Shown here: positions 42,285 to 53,387 of the stretch, piece by piece
Numbering within the stretch: position 1 is the stretch's first letter
Layout: the number at the start of each line of letters is the position of its first letter
NCBI GenBank assembly: GCA_031002005.1
Contig: JARYHS010008074.1
Location: 352,494,932-352,558,931, forward strand
Origin: Vandiemenella viatica
Taxonomy: Eukaryota > Arthropoda > Insecta > Orthoptera > Morabidae
Direction of reading: 5' to 3'
Length of the DNA: 64,000 nucleotides
Translations under genes and position numbers: made by a program
The notes under the pieces: generated by a model
Database searches by the model: none
Seen by the model: the letters and a program-made list of their open reading frames with translations, nothing else
Told to the model about the DNA's origin: nothing

Positions 42285-45200
42285 ATGGACACCATGACTC
42301 GTATTCTGGAGCAACAACAACAGCAGACAGCGCTGCTACAGCAAACGCTCCAAGTAATACTCGAGAAACTGTTAGCACAGGAGGCCAAGTCAGTCCAGGC
42401 CTCGGAAAATTCACACATCCGGCCGCCAGCGTTTCCACCATTTAATGACGCTAAGGAAGACTGGGACACATATTTGCATCGGCTCAAACAGCATTTCTCG
42501 GCATTCCAGGTGACGGACGATGCCTTACAGCGCTCGCTGTTTCTGTCGTGGGCATCACCCGACACGTTCTTCCTCCTGAAGAAACTGGCCCCATTATCAG
42601 ATCCGGTCGCCCTCACATTCAACGAAATGTGCACTCTGCTAACAAGCTACTACTCTCAAAGATACCACGTGGTGGCCTCCCGCCTTGAGTTCCATCAGTA
42701 TCACAAACAACCGGGACAATCATACCGGTCATGGGTGACTGATCTCCAAGGTCTTAGCCGTAAATGCGACTTCACTTGCTCAAACGCAAAGTGCAGGGCT
42801 TCATATGCAGACTCCCTGATCCGCGACGTCATAGTGCAGCTAGCTCCAGACCCAGAGGTGCGCACAGCGGCACTGAAGCTGGACAACCCATCACTCGAGG
42901 ACATTCTACGCATCGCGCACTCGCATGAAATTGCGCAAGCAGCGAACGAGCGCCACATGGCTCGCCCACAAGTAGCAGCGGTCAAACCATCACAACACAA
43001 CTCCCGCGCACAAGGCAAACCCATGGCGCGCTCCAGACACCAACAAAGCAGGATGCCATCGCTGTCCAACGTATCTATGACGTCCGAACCCCGACCCCCA
43101 CCCCGCCGACGATTCCAGAGGCCCCTGCCGTCTTGCCCACAGTGCTTCACTTCGCACTCACGGGCAGATTGCCCCGACCGTTGGGCACATTGCACACGCT
43201 GCGGTAAAGAGGGACACTTGCAGGCAGTCTGCCGAACCCGGGCACCTCGCCCCAACCCGATAGCCCGCATGCAGCAAGAAACGGTCAATACACTACAGAC
43301 CGCAGCTCATACTGGCGACCCGCTCTCACAGAAACTATTCTTAACTCTTAGAGTCGCCAACCAGGACATCCGTTTTCAAGTGGACACGGGGGCAACCGTC
43401 TCGCTGATAAACCAAGCCACCTACGCTCAACTAGGCTCACCACCGTTGTCTCCACCTTCACGGCGTTTGGTATCGTACGGGAATAGAGACATTCCCCTGC
43501 GGGGTCAGGTCTGCATCACGGCCGCCTACAAACAAGTCACCAGACCAATCACCTTTTTTGTGGTGGATCAGCCCTCGGCTACTAATATTTTTGGGTTAGA
43601 CGCATTCAACAGATTCGGATTCTCAATCGTGGACGAAGTCCAGGTCATATCGGACTTGGTCCCATTCCAGGACCTAGAGGACCTCTGTACTCAGTTCGCA
43701 CCCATCTTTACGCCAGACTTAGGGTGCGCCTCAGATTTCGAGGCTCACATCGCCCTCCGGCCCAGTGCAGTACCTCGCTTTTGTCGTGCCAGACCTATTC
43801 CGGTCACCTTACGTGCAGCAGTAAAACAGGAACTTGACCGGCTTCAGAAGATTGGAGTAATCGAACCTGTCAAATCCAGCGCGTGGGCTACACCACTGGT
43901 CATCATCCGGAAACCCAATGGCACCCTCCGGTTATGTGGAGATTTTAAGGCTACGATCAACGCCCAGTCTCAAGTCGAGACGTATCCAATCCCACGACAA
44001 GAAGATCTTCTCACTAAACTTGCGGGCGGCGAATATTTCTCCAAGATTGACCTCGCAGATGCATACTTGCAGCTTCCACTAGATGAGGAATCGCAAAACA
44101 TCGTCGTCATCAACACACCGTTTGGACTCTACAAATACAAGCGCCTCCCGTTTGGCATCGCTTCTGCACCGGCAATATTCCAAAGATACTTGGAGCAGCT
44201 ATTGCGACACATCCCGGCATGCGCAAACTACCTGGACGATATCATTGTCACAGGAACCACTCGCCAGGAGCACCTACAAAACCTGCGCACGCTATTTGCA
44301 GCATTACAAGAGACAGGGCTGAGGTGTCGCCTCGAGAAGTGTCGGTTTTTTCAAGAGGAAGTAGAATATCTCGGCCATTGGCTCAACAAAGAGGGAATTA
44401 GACCATCAGACCGCAACGTGGCCGCCATAGATTCCCTACCCCGCCCAAAGAATCTGCCAGAACTACAAGCCTTCCTCGGGAAAATAAATTACTACTCAAA
44501 GTTTCTGCCACAAGCGGTACACATCTCACAACCCCTCAACCAGCTCCGGAAAAAGGGCGTTGCCTACAACTGGACCCCTTCTTGTCAACGGGCCTTCGAC
44601 CGGCTAAAGCGCATGCTAAGGTCTGCTCCTTGTCTGATGCCATTTTCTCCTACACGGCCCCTAGTCGTGGCAGCTGACGCCTCAGCATATGGAATCGGGG
44701 TGGTACTCGCACATAGGAATGAAGACGGCTCTGAACAACCGATAGCGTTTGCTTCTAAGACATTGACGCCAGCACAACGCAACTACTCGCAGATCGAGAA
44801 AGAGGCATTGGCAATAGTCTTCGCTATCAAGAAATTCCGTGTATATCTATTTGGAACCAAGTTCTCCCTCATCACCGACCACAAACCGTTGGTGGCAATA
44901 TTTGGACCCCGCTCCAGCCTCCCAGAGCGAACGGCCCAACGCCTACAACGATGGGCGATGTTTCTGAGTGCTTATAATTATACAATCCAATATAAGCCAA
45001 CAGCACAACACTCCAATGCCGACGCCCTATCACACCTGCCTGCCGGCCCCGATCCGGAATTCGACCAACAGGAAGTACTGTGTTTTCATATCGACACAGA
45101 GAGGAAGCAGACAGTGGACGGGTTCCCCATTACAGCAGCCCGAATCGCCTCCGCCACGCAGCGGGATCCAATCTTGCACCAGGTCCTGCGCTATATCATT

Positions 45201-45602
45201 CACGGGTGGCCAACATACTTCACACGCAGAATGGACAACGAGTTGAAGACATGGCGCCACATATCTGACAGACTCTCGGTCACAGACGGCGTCATCCTTT
45301 TGGACGCAGAAAACGACACACATCGTGTGGTCATCCCAGTGGAATTGCGCTCACAAATTCTAAAGCTCCTGCATCGAGGACATTGGGGCAGGTCCCGTAT
45401 GAAAAATCTCGCAAGAAGACATGCTTATTGGCCAGGAATCAACCAAGACATCAAGAAGATGGTACGCAGCTGCACAGCCTGCGCCCAACATCAGGCAGCG
45501 CCCCGCAAGCTTTCGCCCCCTGGCCCACACCCCGCCAACCATGGGACCGTATTCATCTGGATTTTGCAGGCCCATTTTTGGGAACTATGTGGCTACTTAT
45601 AA
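42285..45602 (+). CDS. Gypsy gag-pol polyprotein, frameshifted before the integrase core
   Basis: The 1105-residue frame opens at ATG 42285 with a Gln-rich coiled-coil-like start. Gag follows to about residue 280, with Cys-rich knuckles CPQCFTSHSRADC and CTRCGKEGHLQAVC (residues ~283-315). Then come protease FQVDTGATVSLI (~365), reverse transcriptase with LPFGIASAPAIFQ and catalytic YLDDIIVTG (~648), RNase H with AADASAYGIG (~793) and DHKPLVAIFG, and the integrase zinc region (H-H-C-C, ~1027-1066, ending CTACAQHQ). Text after about residue 1075 is out of frame. All visible catalytic residues are present, so only the frameshift disables this copy. Confidence 0.92.
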   Translation: MDTMTRILEQQQQQTALLQQTLQVILEKLLAQEAKSVQASENSHIRPPAFPPFNDAKEDWDTYLHRLKQHFSAFQVTDDALQRSLFLSWASPDTFFLLKKLAPLSDPVALTFNEMCTLLTSYYSQRYHVVASRLEFHQYHKQPGQSYRSWVTDLQGLSRKCDFTCSNAKCRASYADSLIRDVIVQLAPDPEVRTAALKLDNPSLEDILRIAHSHEIAQAANERHMARPQVAAVKPSQHNSRAQGKPMARSRHQQSRMPSLSNVSMTSEPRPPPRRRFQRPLPSCPQCFTSHSRADCPDRWAHCTRCGKEGHLQAVCRTRAPRPNPIARMQQETVNTLQTAAHTGDPLSQKLFLTLRVANQDIRFQVDTGATVSLINQATYAQLGSPPLSPPSRRLVSYGNRDIPLRGQVCITAAYKQVTRPITFFVVDQPSATNIFGLDAFNRFGFSIVDEVQVISDLVPFQDLEDLCTQFAPIFTPDLGCASDFEAHIALRPSAVPRFCRARPIPVTLRAAVKQELDRLQKIGVIEPVKSSAWATPLVIIRKPNGTLRLCGDFKATINAQSQVETYPIPRQEDLLTKLAGGEYFSKIDLADAYLQLPLDEESQNIVVINTPFGLYKYKRLPFGIASAPAIFQRYLEQLLRHIPACANYLDDIIVTGTTRQEHLQNLRTLFAALQETGLRCRLEKCRFFQEEVEYLGHWLNKEGIRPSDRNVAAIDSLPRPKNLPELQAFLGKINYYSKFLPQAVHISQPLNQLRKKGVAYNWTPSCQRAFDRLKRMLRSAPCLMPFSPTRPLVVAADASAYGIGVVLAHRNEDGSEQPIAFASKTLTPAQRNYSQIEKEALAIVFAIKKFRVYLFGTKFSLITDHKPLVAIFGPRSSLPERTAQRLQRWAMFLSAYNYTIQYKPTAQHSNADALSHLPAGPDPEFDQQEVLCFHIDTERKQTVDGFPITAARIASATQRDPILHQVLRYIIHGWPTYFTRRMDNELKTWRHISDRLSVTDGVILLDAENDTHRVVIPVELRSQILKLLHRGHWGRSRMKNLARRHAYWPGINQDIKKMVRSCTACAQHQAAPRKLSPPGPHPANHGTVFIWILQAHFWELCGYL

Positions 45603-46591
45603 TTGATGCCTATTCAAAGTACCCGTACGTTGTTCGCATGGCATCCACAACGACGGAAGCCACACTAAATGCATTAAGCCAGGTTTTGGCCATCGAGGGG
45701 TTACCACGCACCCTCGTCTCAGACAATGGGCCCCAATTCACAGCATCGACATTCGAAGAATTCTGCATGGCTAACGGCATCAAACATATCTTCAGTCCTC
45801 CATTCCATCCCGCCTCAAATGGCGAAGCAGAACGGCTTGTAAGGACGTTCAAGCAACAAATGCTGAAAGAGGTACAGTCAGCTACGACGTCTTCTGCCCT
45901 CACCCTCTTTCTCAGCACATACCGGACAACACCAATTAATGGTCGCAGCCCAGCAGAACTGCTCCATGGGCGACAACTACGAACGATGCTGCACCTCCTG
46001 GCACCATCACCGGCAGAGCCCCGGTCCAGACCGTCCCATCAGTACACGCCAGGCAGCGCGGTGTGGGCACGCGCCTACGGAGGGAACGCTAATTGGGTGC
46101 CAGCAACAGTAGTGGGGACACACGGACGCCATGTCGTCTCAGTACAAACGCCACACAGAATAGAACGCCGTCATCAAAACCAGCTGCGTCCTCACATCAC
46201 AACAGGCCCATCACCATCACAACAATATCAGGAAGAATACAGTATACCACCATCAGCACCATTAGCAGAGGTCCCACACCCACCCTCCCCACAACGACGA
46301 TACAACTTGCGCCCAAGAAAGCCAGCAGTGCCGGACGAGAGTGACGTCGAAATGGACACATCCATCAACCATCCAACAACCACATCGGCACCGACGTCAC
46401 AACGTCCTCAACCATGGAGTACGTCGGCGCATGATGCGGCCGGGATACCACAATCATTCCAGCCTCATCACCCCAAGCATCGTCCAGGGCGCTTCCGTCC
46501 GTACGCGCCAACTTCAGGGGGGAGGGATCTGGTATCCCGTCCTGATATTGCGGTATGCCCGGTAGGTGGCATGGAAATCGACATAGTATAG
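45505..46591 (+). pseudogene. Gypsy integrase core and C-terminus (shifted frame)
   Basis: The frame, open from 45383, becomes homologous at about 45505-45530. It shows LDFAGPFLG (first Asp), TLVSDNGPQFTAST (second Asp) and HPASNGEAERLVRTF (Glu), then a basic, Pro-rich C-terminus with RRYNLRPRKP. It ends at TAG 46589-46591, inside the 3' LTR, as in several compact Gypsy elements. Confidence 0.9.
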
Positions 46592-46960
46592 ACGGCGCTG
46601 GCATCAGGCCAACCAGCGACACCGCAGCACAGTTTCCGCCACGGCCAATCAGAGCCGACCCGGCTCGGATATATATAAGCCAGCGCAGCTCCATTCATCC
46701 AGTTCAGTGTTCGCTGCGCTTTCAGTCGTGTCTCCGTCAACTGTGCTTCGTCTCTTGGACTCTCGACAGTGTTTCGTCTCGGCTACGTCTACGGTACTCT
46801 CTCTCAGACTCAGTGAATCGCTTCTCGGACTAGTGACTGTGCTTGTTCTCGGTGACATTTGGTACGCTCTCTGCTCCTTGGACTTGTTCGGGTTCTTCGT
46901 GACCATCTTCTGCGGACTGCCCCTCCGCCGTTCGACGTCGGCCGCCGCACGGACATAGCA
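46528..46960 (+). repeat. Gypsy 3' LTR (433 bp)
   Basis: It is near-identical to the 5' LTR but lacks about 62 bp between GGTACGCTCTCT and GCTCCTTGGACTTG. A TATA-like GATATATATAAG lies near 46668. It is followed by CCTTT. Confidence 0.9.
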
Positions 46961-46965
46961 CCTTT

Positions 46966-47350
46966 AATATGCTAAAATTCACTTGGACACCCAGGCCACA
47001 TTCTTGGATGTGGATCTGTCCCTCTAGAATGGCTACCTCAACTCCTCAGTCCACATCAAACCCACCATCCTTCAACAGTACCTCCATTTTGACAGTTGCC
47101 ATTTGTACCATACCAAACATTCCCTCCCCTACAGTCTTGGTATTAGGGGTAGTATTATAAGCCCCAACCAACAGTCCCTCTTGCGTTATTCAAACAACAT
47201 TTCACAAGCATTGATATCTCGCAACTACCTTCCGGCTTTGGTTAACAAACAGCTTTTGTGGGCAACTTTACAACCAACTCAGCCCATCAATCATCCTGAA
47301 CCCACAAAAACCAACCACAATCCAGTCCCAGTCACACAATATTTACGAAA
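46966..47350 (+). pseudogene. Penelope-like element, 3' portion after the Gypsy insertion
   Basis: The frame resumes with NMLKFTWTPRP, and worn text in neighbouring frames includes HTKHSLPYSLGIRG (47106 onward). It matches the block that follows the palm in Penelope RTs (FTW, then SxPYS). The GIY-YIG part was not found before the next element begins near 47360. Confidence 0.68.
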
Positions 47351-47359
47351 CTTCGTAGT

Positions 47360-48285
47360 TATAATATATCTAGACAAATATGTGACTGGGTTGCAAAGTT
47401 TCTGAAGGTTTGAACACAGTGTGTAGTTCTCGACAGTGAGCGTTCATCACTGACTGAAGAGGGGTTCCTCAGGAGAGTGTGATAGGGTCTCTATTGTTTC
47501 TCACATACATTAATGATTTATGTGACATAATAAGGGGAGAAACAAAGACTATTTGCCAATGATGTTATTATTTATTGTGAAATAAATACCCAGGAAGACT
47601 GCACTTTCTTACAAGCCGATGTTATGAAAATAATTGTTTGGTTCAAAGATTGGCAGCTGGAGTTAAATGCTAAAAATGCCAAGTAATACATATAAGTAAA
47701 AAAGCAACATTATTTATCTCTGAATATAAAATTAATGCCACTGTTCTTAGAATTTGTTGTGGAATGAACATACTTCAGAAAGCAAATCTTATGCTCAGAT
47801 TTCTAGGTAGTAATTTAAAACAATGTACACCGGAAGTTAAATAGATTGCATACAGAGCTCTGGTGCGTCCTCACTTAGAATATTGTTGTTCTGTATGGGG
47901 TCCCTATCAAAAAGGTGCATTGGAGAAGGTCCAAAGAAGAGGCACCTAATTCGTGACACAAACATATAGCTGGAGGAAAGAGTAAGTGTAATGTTGAATG
48001 AGTTATGTTGCGAAGACCTGGAACACTGAAGGCATTGCTCTCGGCAGAAGCTGACTGAAAAATTCACGACTGACCTATTTCAGGATGATGGCAAAATCAT
48101 ATTACTACCAGCTACATTCATATCTAGGAATGACCAAAAAATAAGATAAGAGAAATCGGGGCCAGTACCGATTCATTTCTATACTGTTTTTTTTTTTTTT
48201 TTTTTTTTTTTTCCACGAGCGATTGGGGAGTGGAATAGTAAGGAGTTATCAAGCAAGAAAACTTAAGATTCCGATAGGAGTAGGT
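47360..48285 (+). pseudogene. CR1-like RT fragment, catalytic Asp changed
   Basis: Broken plus-strand frames read FLTYINDLCDIIRGETK (47500 onward), then a catalytic block that reads LFANDVIIY instead of LFADD (47551-47577). IAYRALVRPHLEYCCSVWGP and YQKGALEKVQRRGT (47847 onward) follow, then a tail region that includes HERLGSGIV after a 30-nt T run (about 48187-48212). Confidence 0.72.
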
Positions 48286-48400
48286 ATCTATAAACCCCTC
48301 TGGCCATCCGGATCTGGGTTTTCCGTGGTTTTCCCAGATCGCTCCAGGTGAATGCTGAGATGGTTCCTAAAAATAGCTCTCCTGCCATATCCTGTATATC
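48286..48400 (+). repeat. SINE fragment
   Basis: CTGGCCATCCGGATCTGGG, then TTTTCCCAGATCGCTCCAGG, is the SINE body shared with 38101 and 57254. The head and the poly(A) are missing. Confidence 0.65.
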
Positions 48401-49079
48401 CCTACTACCAATGCACAAATGGTTACCAATTAGGATTGATGCAATGCACCCGCCACCACCAACTTTTAGTGACTCACAGACTCCAAAAATAACTAATTAA
48501 TGTAAAAATATCAATGACAGTAATGTAAAATATTGTCCATTTAGATTTACTTTATCCTAAGCAAGGTATAAAGTTATTTTAAAATTTTTAGTGTTTTTTT
48601 TTTTTAAGGCGGTTTTTATGTTTTTTTAAACAATTATTTTATTTTTAAATTTTTAGTGATATTATAGTTTGTTTTGTATTTTAAATATGCCACTGTGTTT
48701 CCATTTTAAGAACTTCTTGGTAGCTCAGAGATTAAAATGCTTGCTTTCAAAGAAGAATTCTGTCTTTATATAACACACCAACTTCCAGAACGGGGTGAAT
48801 TGGGTGTTGTGATAAGGAATGTCAGTTTACATTTTTGTCCATGCTATGTTTCGATCGCATCATAACATCTGTTAAAGCTGCTGGTCGATAACCGAAACAT
48901 GTAACATCTGGGCATTAATACATCCCACATCTGTCTCTGGAATATATCTGTCTGCTCCGGCATCACACAGAAAATATAGATTTTTAATTGGTTTTCACAA
49001 CGTGAAAGCTTGGGATCAAAGTTGAAATCTGAAGTAAATGTTGAGACATTATGACACATTTATTTTATAAATACTATGC
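48401..49079. other. intronic, mostly unassigned, degraded tRNA-like SINE
   Basis: TTGGTAGCTCAGAGATTAAA at about 48717 is a degraded relative of the tRNA-like SINE at 31090. Nothing else recognised. Confidence 0.4.
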
Positions 49080-51330
49080 CATGACTTAAAAACAGCTTAA
49101 CTGATTTTGACGGGATTTAAAGCTGTTGATTTTTGTAAAGAACATTGGAAATTAAAAGGGGTGAGGGTAAAGGGGAAGTGTGATTGGGCTTATGTATGCC
49201 AAATGTAGACTGCCTTTTCAGATTGATTTAAAGTATACGTGTGTAAATTTCTATTGATATCAGATAAAACTGTAGGTATGTATAAAAAACAATTAAGGGG
49301 TGTGGAGATGAAGAGTAGTTTGGTTTTTGTAAAGCTAGTGTGGGCAGTATTTTTCTCTTTGTTTTAAAGTATACATGTGCCGTGTTCAATGAAAATCTGA
49401 TAAAACTGTGGGTATCTATAAAGAATATTGGAAATTAGGAGGGGTGGGGGTAGAAGAGAAGAGGGGTTGAGCGTCTGCAACCTAATTTAAACACAATTGT
49501 TCGGTATGTTTTAAAGTATACGTGTGCAAATTTCCTTCAGAATCGGATAGAAATTGTAGAATAAAGGATGGAAAGGAAGGAGTGTAGTTTGGACTCTCGA
49601 AACCAAATGTAGACAGTATTTTTCTGTTTGTTTTGCAGTATACATGTGCATACTTCCTTCAAAATCAGAAAGAAATGGTAGCTTTGTATAAAGAACATTG
49701 GCAGTAATTAAAGGATAGGGTTTGCGTTTTTGTGAAAGTTATGTGGACAGTATTTTTCTGTTTCTATTTGTTTTAAAGTATACACATGCGAAGTTCCACT
49801 GAATCGGATTAAAATGTGGTTCTGTACAAATATTAAGGGAAGCGGAGCCAGGATAGTTTTTTTGATTTTTTGGTCAGAAATCTTATTCATAAAAAAATCC
49901 ATATATATGCACCAACTTTCATAAAAATTGGTCAAATGGTGTCGACTGTAGCTTTCTAATAAGAAATTGACAAAAACCAAAGGGGTGGAAACGGGGAGAG
50001 GGGTTCAGTTTCTGCAAACCAAGAGTTGGCATTATTTTTCTCTTTGTTTTATAGTAAAAATTTGCCAAGTTCTGTCTAAACCGGATAAAAACTGTGGTTG
50101 TGTATAAAAATTAAGCGGTTTGATGGGGAGAGGGGGTGGTTTTTAGATCTTTTGGTCAGACTCCTTTTTCGTGAAAAAATACATACAAGCACGAACTTTC
50201 ATGGTAATCGGTCAAACGATCATGAGTGTAGCTTTTTATAAAGAACATTGACAAAAGTTAATGGGGTTGAAGGAGGGAAAGGGGTTGAGCATTGGCAAAC
50301 CAAATATTGACAGGATTTTTCTCTTTGTTTTAAAGTATACATAGGCAAAGTTAAAAAAAAAAAAAAAAAAATCAGATAAGAAATGTAGATTTCTATAAAA
50401 TTAAGGGGTCAGAAACCTTCTCCATGAAAAATTACATGTATATGCCAACTTTAATGGAGACCAGTTAAATGGTGTCGACTGTAGCTTTGTATAAAGAACA
50501 TTGGCAAAAATTTAGGGGGTGGATAGGGGAGAGGGCTTCAGTTTTTTCAAACCAAAATTTGACAGTATTTTTCTCTTTATTTTTGACTAAACATGTTCAA
50601 AGTTTCATCGAAATCGGATAAAAATGTGGGTTTGTATAAAAATTAAGGGGTGTAAAGGGGAGAGGGGTGGTTTTTTATTTATTTATTGTTTGGTCAGATT
50701 CTCCATTAAAAATTAAATGTATATGCCAACATTGATGATAATCGGTCAAATGGTGTCGAATGTAGCTTTTTATGAAGATCATTGAAAATAATTAAAGGGG
50801 CGGAAGGAGGGAGGGGGTTGAGCTTTGGAAGACCAAATGTTGACATGGGCAAATTTCAATAAAAATCAGATAAGGTATGTAGGTTTCTATAAAATTAAGG
50901 GGTGTAAAGGGGAGAAGGGGTGGTTTTTTATTTTTTTGTTAGAAACCTTCTCCATGAAAAATTACATGTAAGTGCCAACTTTAATGGAGATCAGTTAAAT
51001 GGTGTCGACTGTAGCTTTGAATAAAGAAAATTTGCAAAAATTACGGGGGTGGATGGGGGAGAGGGTTTCAGTTTTTTTTAACCAAAAGTTGACAGTATTT
51101 TTCGGTTTATTTTTGACTACATATGTCCAAAGTTTCATCGAGATCGAATAAAAAATGTGGATTTGTGTAAAAATTAAGGGGTGAGTGGGGGTAGAAGGGG
51201 TGGTTTCTCAATGAAATTCCCTAGCCACTAAAAAAATTTCATTGAAATCGGTTCAAAATTGGCGAAGATATCACTGAACATACATACAAAAAAATACAGA
51301 CGAATTGAGAACCTCCTTTTTTTGAAGTCG
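49080..51330. repeat. diverged G-rich tandem array
   Basis: About 2.2 kb of related ~130-bp subunits. In the right half, the landmark TGTAGCTTTNTATAAAGAAC recurs at about 49945, 50229, 50479, 50758 and 51008, with alternating spacings of about 284, 250, 279 and 250 bp. Each unit pairs an A-type half (CATGAAAAATTACATGTATA, GGTGTCGACTGTAGC) with a B-type half (TTTCATCGAAATCGGATAAA, AATTAAGGGGTG). Every subunit carries G-tracts such as GGGGAGAGGGG. The array ends with GAACCTCCTTTTTTTGAAGT and CGGTTAAAA near 51310, which looks like a transposon tail common in arthropods. The family is not identified. Confidence 0.8.
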
Positions 51331-52323
51331 GTTAAAAATGCCCCACATCGACCACATTCAATTTTTTTTCATGTAAATATTAGGCTCCCTTTTTTGTACC
51401 GCCCGGAATATGTATATAATATCTCAGGCATGCCTGACATATCAATAGTCCATTTCTTAATAGTTCATCCTCACCACTCGCTTCCCCTGCCCTTTCTCCA
51501 ACAACCTCACCAGTCTTGGGGTAACCTGGGGTAACCTTTGGTGCCAAATGACTTATTCTCTAGTGCATGAATAAGCTCTCATACTGAAATATTGTAGTGT
51601 TTTGTATCCGCATTTTGTGTTATTCACTCGTCGCAGTCTTATCCTTTGTTATGTATATCCCCTAAAAGCTGCTTGCTTTTTCCTTAGTATCATTATAGCA
51701 CACTTTTAAATTAATTCCTTTAAACAAAACTTACAGATATGCAAACTTTAGAGTCTCTGATACTGTTCACCAAAATCTAAACTGCATTTTGTGAAAGAGT
51801 AACACATCAAATAAACAATCTATATTTAAATATCTGCCATATTCTCAATTACAGATGTCAAAAATCAACTGATGATATGATTTCAATATCAAAATCAGAT
51901 GAATTCAGTTTTTACTGAAATTTCCTTGTAATTAATTTTCACATTCAAAACAATAATTTTCCTTGCTAATCTCCTTTGCCTCAGTCTCATTTTCAAACAT
52001 CCTGTAGTCCCAGAATTCAAAATACATTACATGTAGATATTCTAGATGTCTAGACATGTGTGGAGGGGCATAATATAACTGATAATGTCTTTTCATGAAT
52101 GAAGATTGGAGAAAAGATACCTTTGTATTTTTAATTGCTTCTTGAAGAATACCTTCATTGCTATCACTTCATTGCAATATTTGTTTAACATATGTGATAA
52201 TTCTAATAAGTGTTAAGCTGATTCACATTTGATTAAATCAATACAAAACTGATGTGGAATAAACTCTATTATTGATGTGTACATGAGTGAATGGAACAGA
52301 AAAATATCTAATTTCAGATATAC
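51331..52323. other. intronic, mostly unassigned
   Basis: The stretch 51640-51710 (CCTTTGTTATGTATATCCCC...) resembles text beside the fold-back element at 58985-59035, so it is part of a dispersed repeat. No gene seen. Confidence 0.4.
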
Positions 52324-52449
52324 CTTCAAAATCTACATCACCAACTAATTTTGATTTTCCTGTTGTTGCATCTTTGATTCTCGAAATTCCAACATCAATT
52401 ACACAACATCCTTCTTTTACCATTTCAGCACGTATCAAGTTTGGAACAC
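52324..52449 (-). CDS. MTHFD2: MTHFD2/Nmdmc penultimate exon
   Basis: On the minus strand this 126-bp exon begins after TTACAG and ends before GTATAT. It reads VPNLIRAEMVKEGCCVIDVG, then ISRIKDATTGKSKLVGDVDF. This is the Rossmann-fold end of the NAD(P)-binding domain, which in the family runs straight into the PGGVGPMT signature of the next exon (39962-40131). It starts with two bases and ends with one base of split Gly codons; both phases fit. Earlier exons, with the substrate-binding Lys and the mitochondrial targeting peptide, must lie right of the window, since I could not find them up to 64000. Confidence 0.92.
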
Positions 52450-52528
52450 CTGTAACATATTTGAATGAAACAAAACAGATAGTTACAGACCGAATATATA
52501 GGATAATGGTGACAATGAAATAAGAATG

Positions 52529-52690
52529 GGTAAGGAAAATAACCAGCTACTTACCACAGATGAAGGCAGGTAGGCCAGACAACAAAAAACAACACAATTC
52601 ACAATAAACCATAATATTGTGAATTGTGTTTTTTGTGTTCATCTGGCCTTCCTTCCTTCATCTGTTGTAAGTGATGGGTTATTTTCCATA
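52529..52690. repeat. fold-back element (short palindrome)
   Basis: Arms 52529-52605 and 52614-52690 are inverted copies (GGAAAATAACC..., ACAGATGAAGG, CACAATTCACAAT) around an 8-bp spacer. The outer arm text resembles the larger fold-back at 58713-58998 (GGAAAATGACTCATCACTCA). Confidence 0.82.
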
Positions 52691-53146
52691 CACTATCATA
52701 TATAAAAGATTGAGAAAGTAATCATCACTTACTTCAGCTTTGGTAGGACAGTGCAGAAACAGAAAAAAAAAATGTGGAACACGAAATATAACTCTCAGCA
52801 GGAGAACATGAAATGTACAGAGTGATATACATTATATATGTTTATAATGAAGAGGATATGCTTTTAGGCAATAAAAATTGTTAAAGAAAGTAATATCATC
52901 ACCTACCAGAGATGACAGTATAACCTTATTCAAGTAAAGAGACAAAACACATCATGTCTTGCCACACATATAAATCAGTATTGTAGACAGAATTTGGGTG
53001 ATCCTGGAGAAGGGTGGTAGTGGTGACAGATAAAAGTAGACAAATAACTATGGAAAACTAATATAATTGGAAATAGAAGTACATAGTTAATGGTTATAAA
53101 AATACAATAAAATAATTTTCTTCTTCACAGATTAAACCATCTACTA
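52691..53146. other. intronic, unassigned
   Basis: The segment near 52850-52920 again resembles, in inverted sense, the flank of the 58.7-kb fold-back family (TTTTAGGCAATAAAAATTG). No gene seen. Confidence 0.4.
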
Positions 53147-53180
53147 CACAGACGGAAAAAAAAATCCCAACACCAAGAAA
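53147..53180 (+). repeat. Tc1-like left terminal inverted repeat
   Basis: Reverse complement of 54541-54574 with no mismatch, including a run of nine A. Confidence 0.92.
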
Positions 53181-53387
53181 GACTTGTGTTAGATAAACGA
53201 AATTTGGTAGGCGTGTTTATACATCTGAAAGATGACATCGATTCAAATTTCACGCTTCGCGCATAAGTGTGGCGCTAGTAGCGCTACTCAGAGCTTGCAA
53301 ATCAGGTTTGCTTTAAATACGCGATGTAAAGTTTGTGAACGTTATTTACCGCTGAGATTTGACATAGTGAGTTGATGTTAGCCAAGA

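Larger units (their letters stand above)
41755..46960 (+). mobile_element. Gypsy LTR retrotransposon (Mag-like), inserted in a Penelope element
   Basis: The layout is 5' LTR 41755-42249, primer-binding site TGGCGACGAGGA at 42252 (complementary to the 3' end of tRNA-Ser, as used by Mag-type elements), a gag-pol frame, a purine tract AGGGGGGAGGGA before 46528, and 3' LTR 46528-46960. One frameshift near 45515 separates the integrase core from the rest. No envelope gene is present. It is much richer in GC than its surroundings. It lies in the MTHFD2 intron, antisense to that gene. Confidence 0.93.
40132..52323 (-). other. 12.2-kb MTHFD2 intron
   Basis: The donor (GTATAT, just below 52324) and acceptor at 40132-40133 join in matching phase. 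Contents are a Penelope-like element split by a Gypsy element, a CR1-like fragment, SINEs and a G-rich tandem array. Confidence 0.88.

Noticed and set aside
42116..43288. Long minus-strand frames (172 and 195 residues) and others across 42.1-46.9 kb
   Set aside because: Antisense shadows of the GC-rich Gypsy gag-pol and LTRs.
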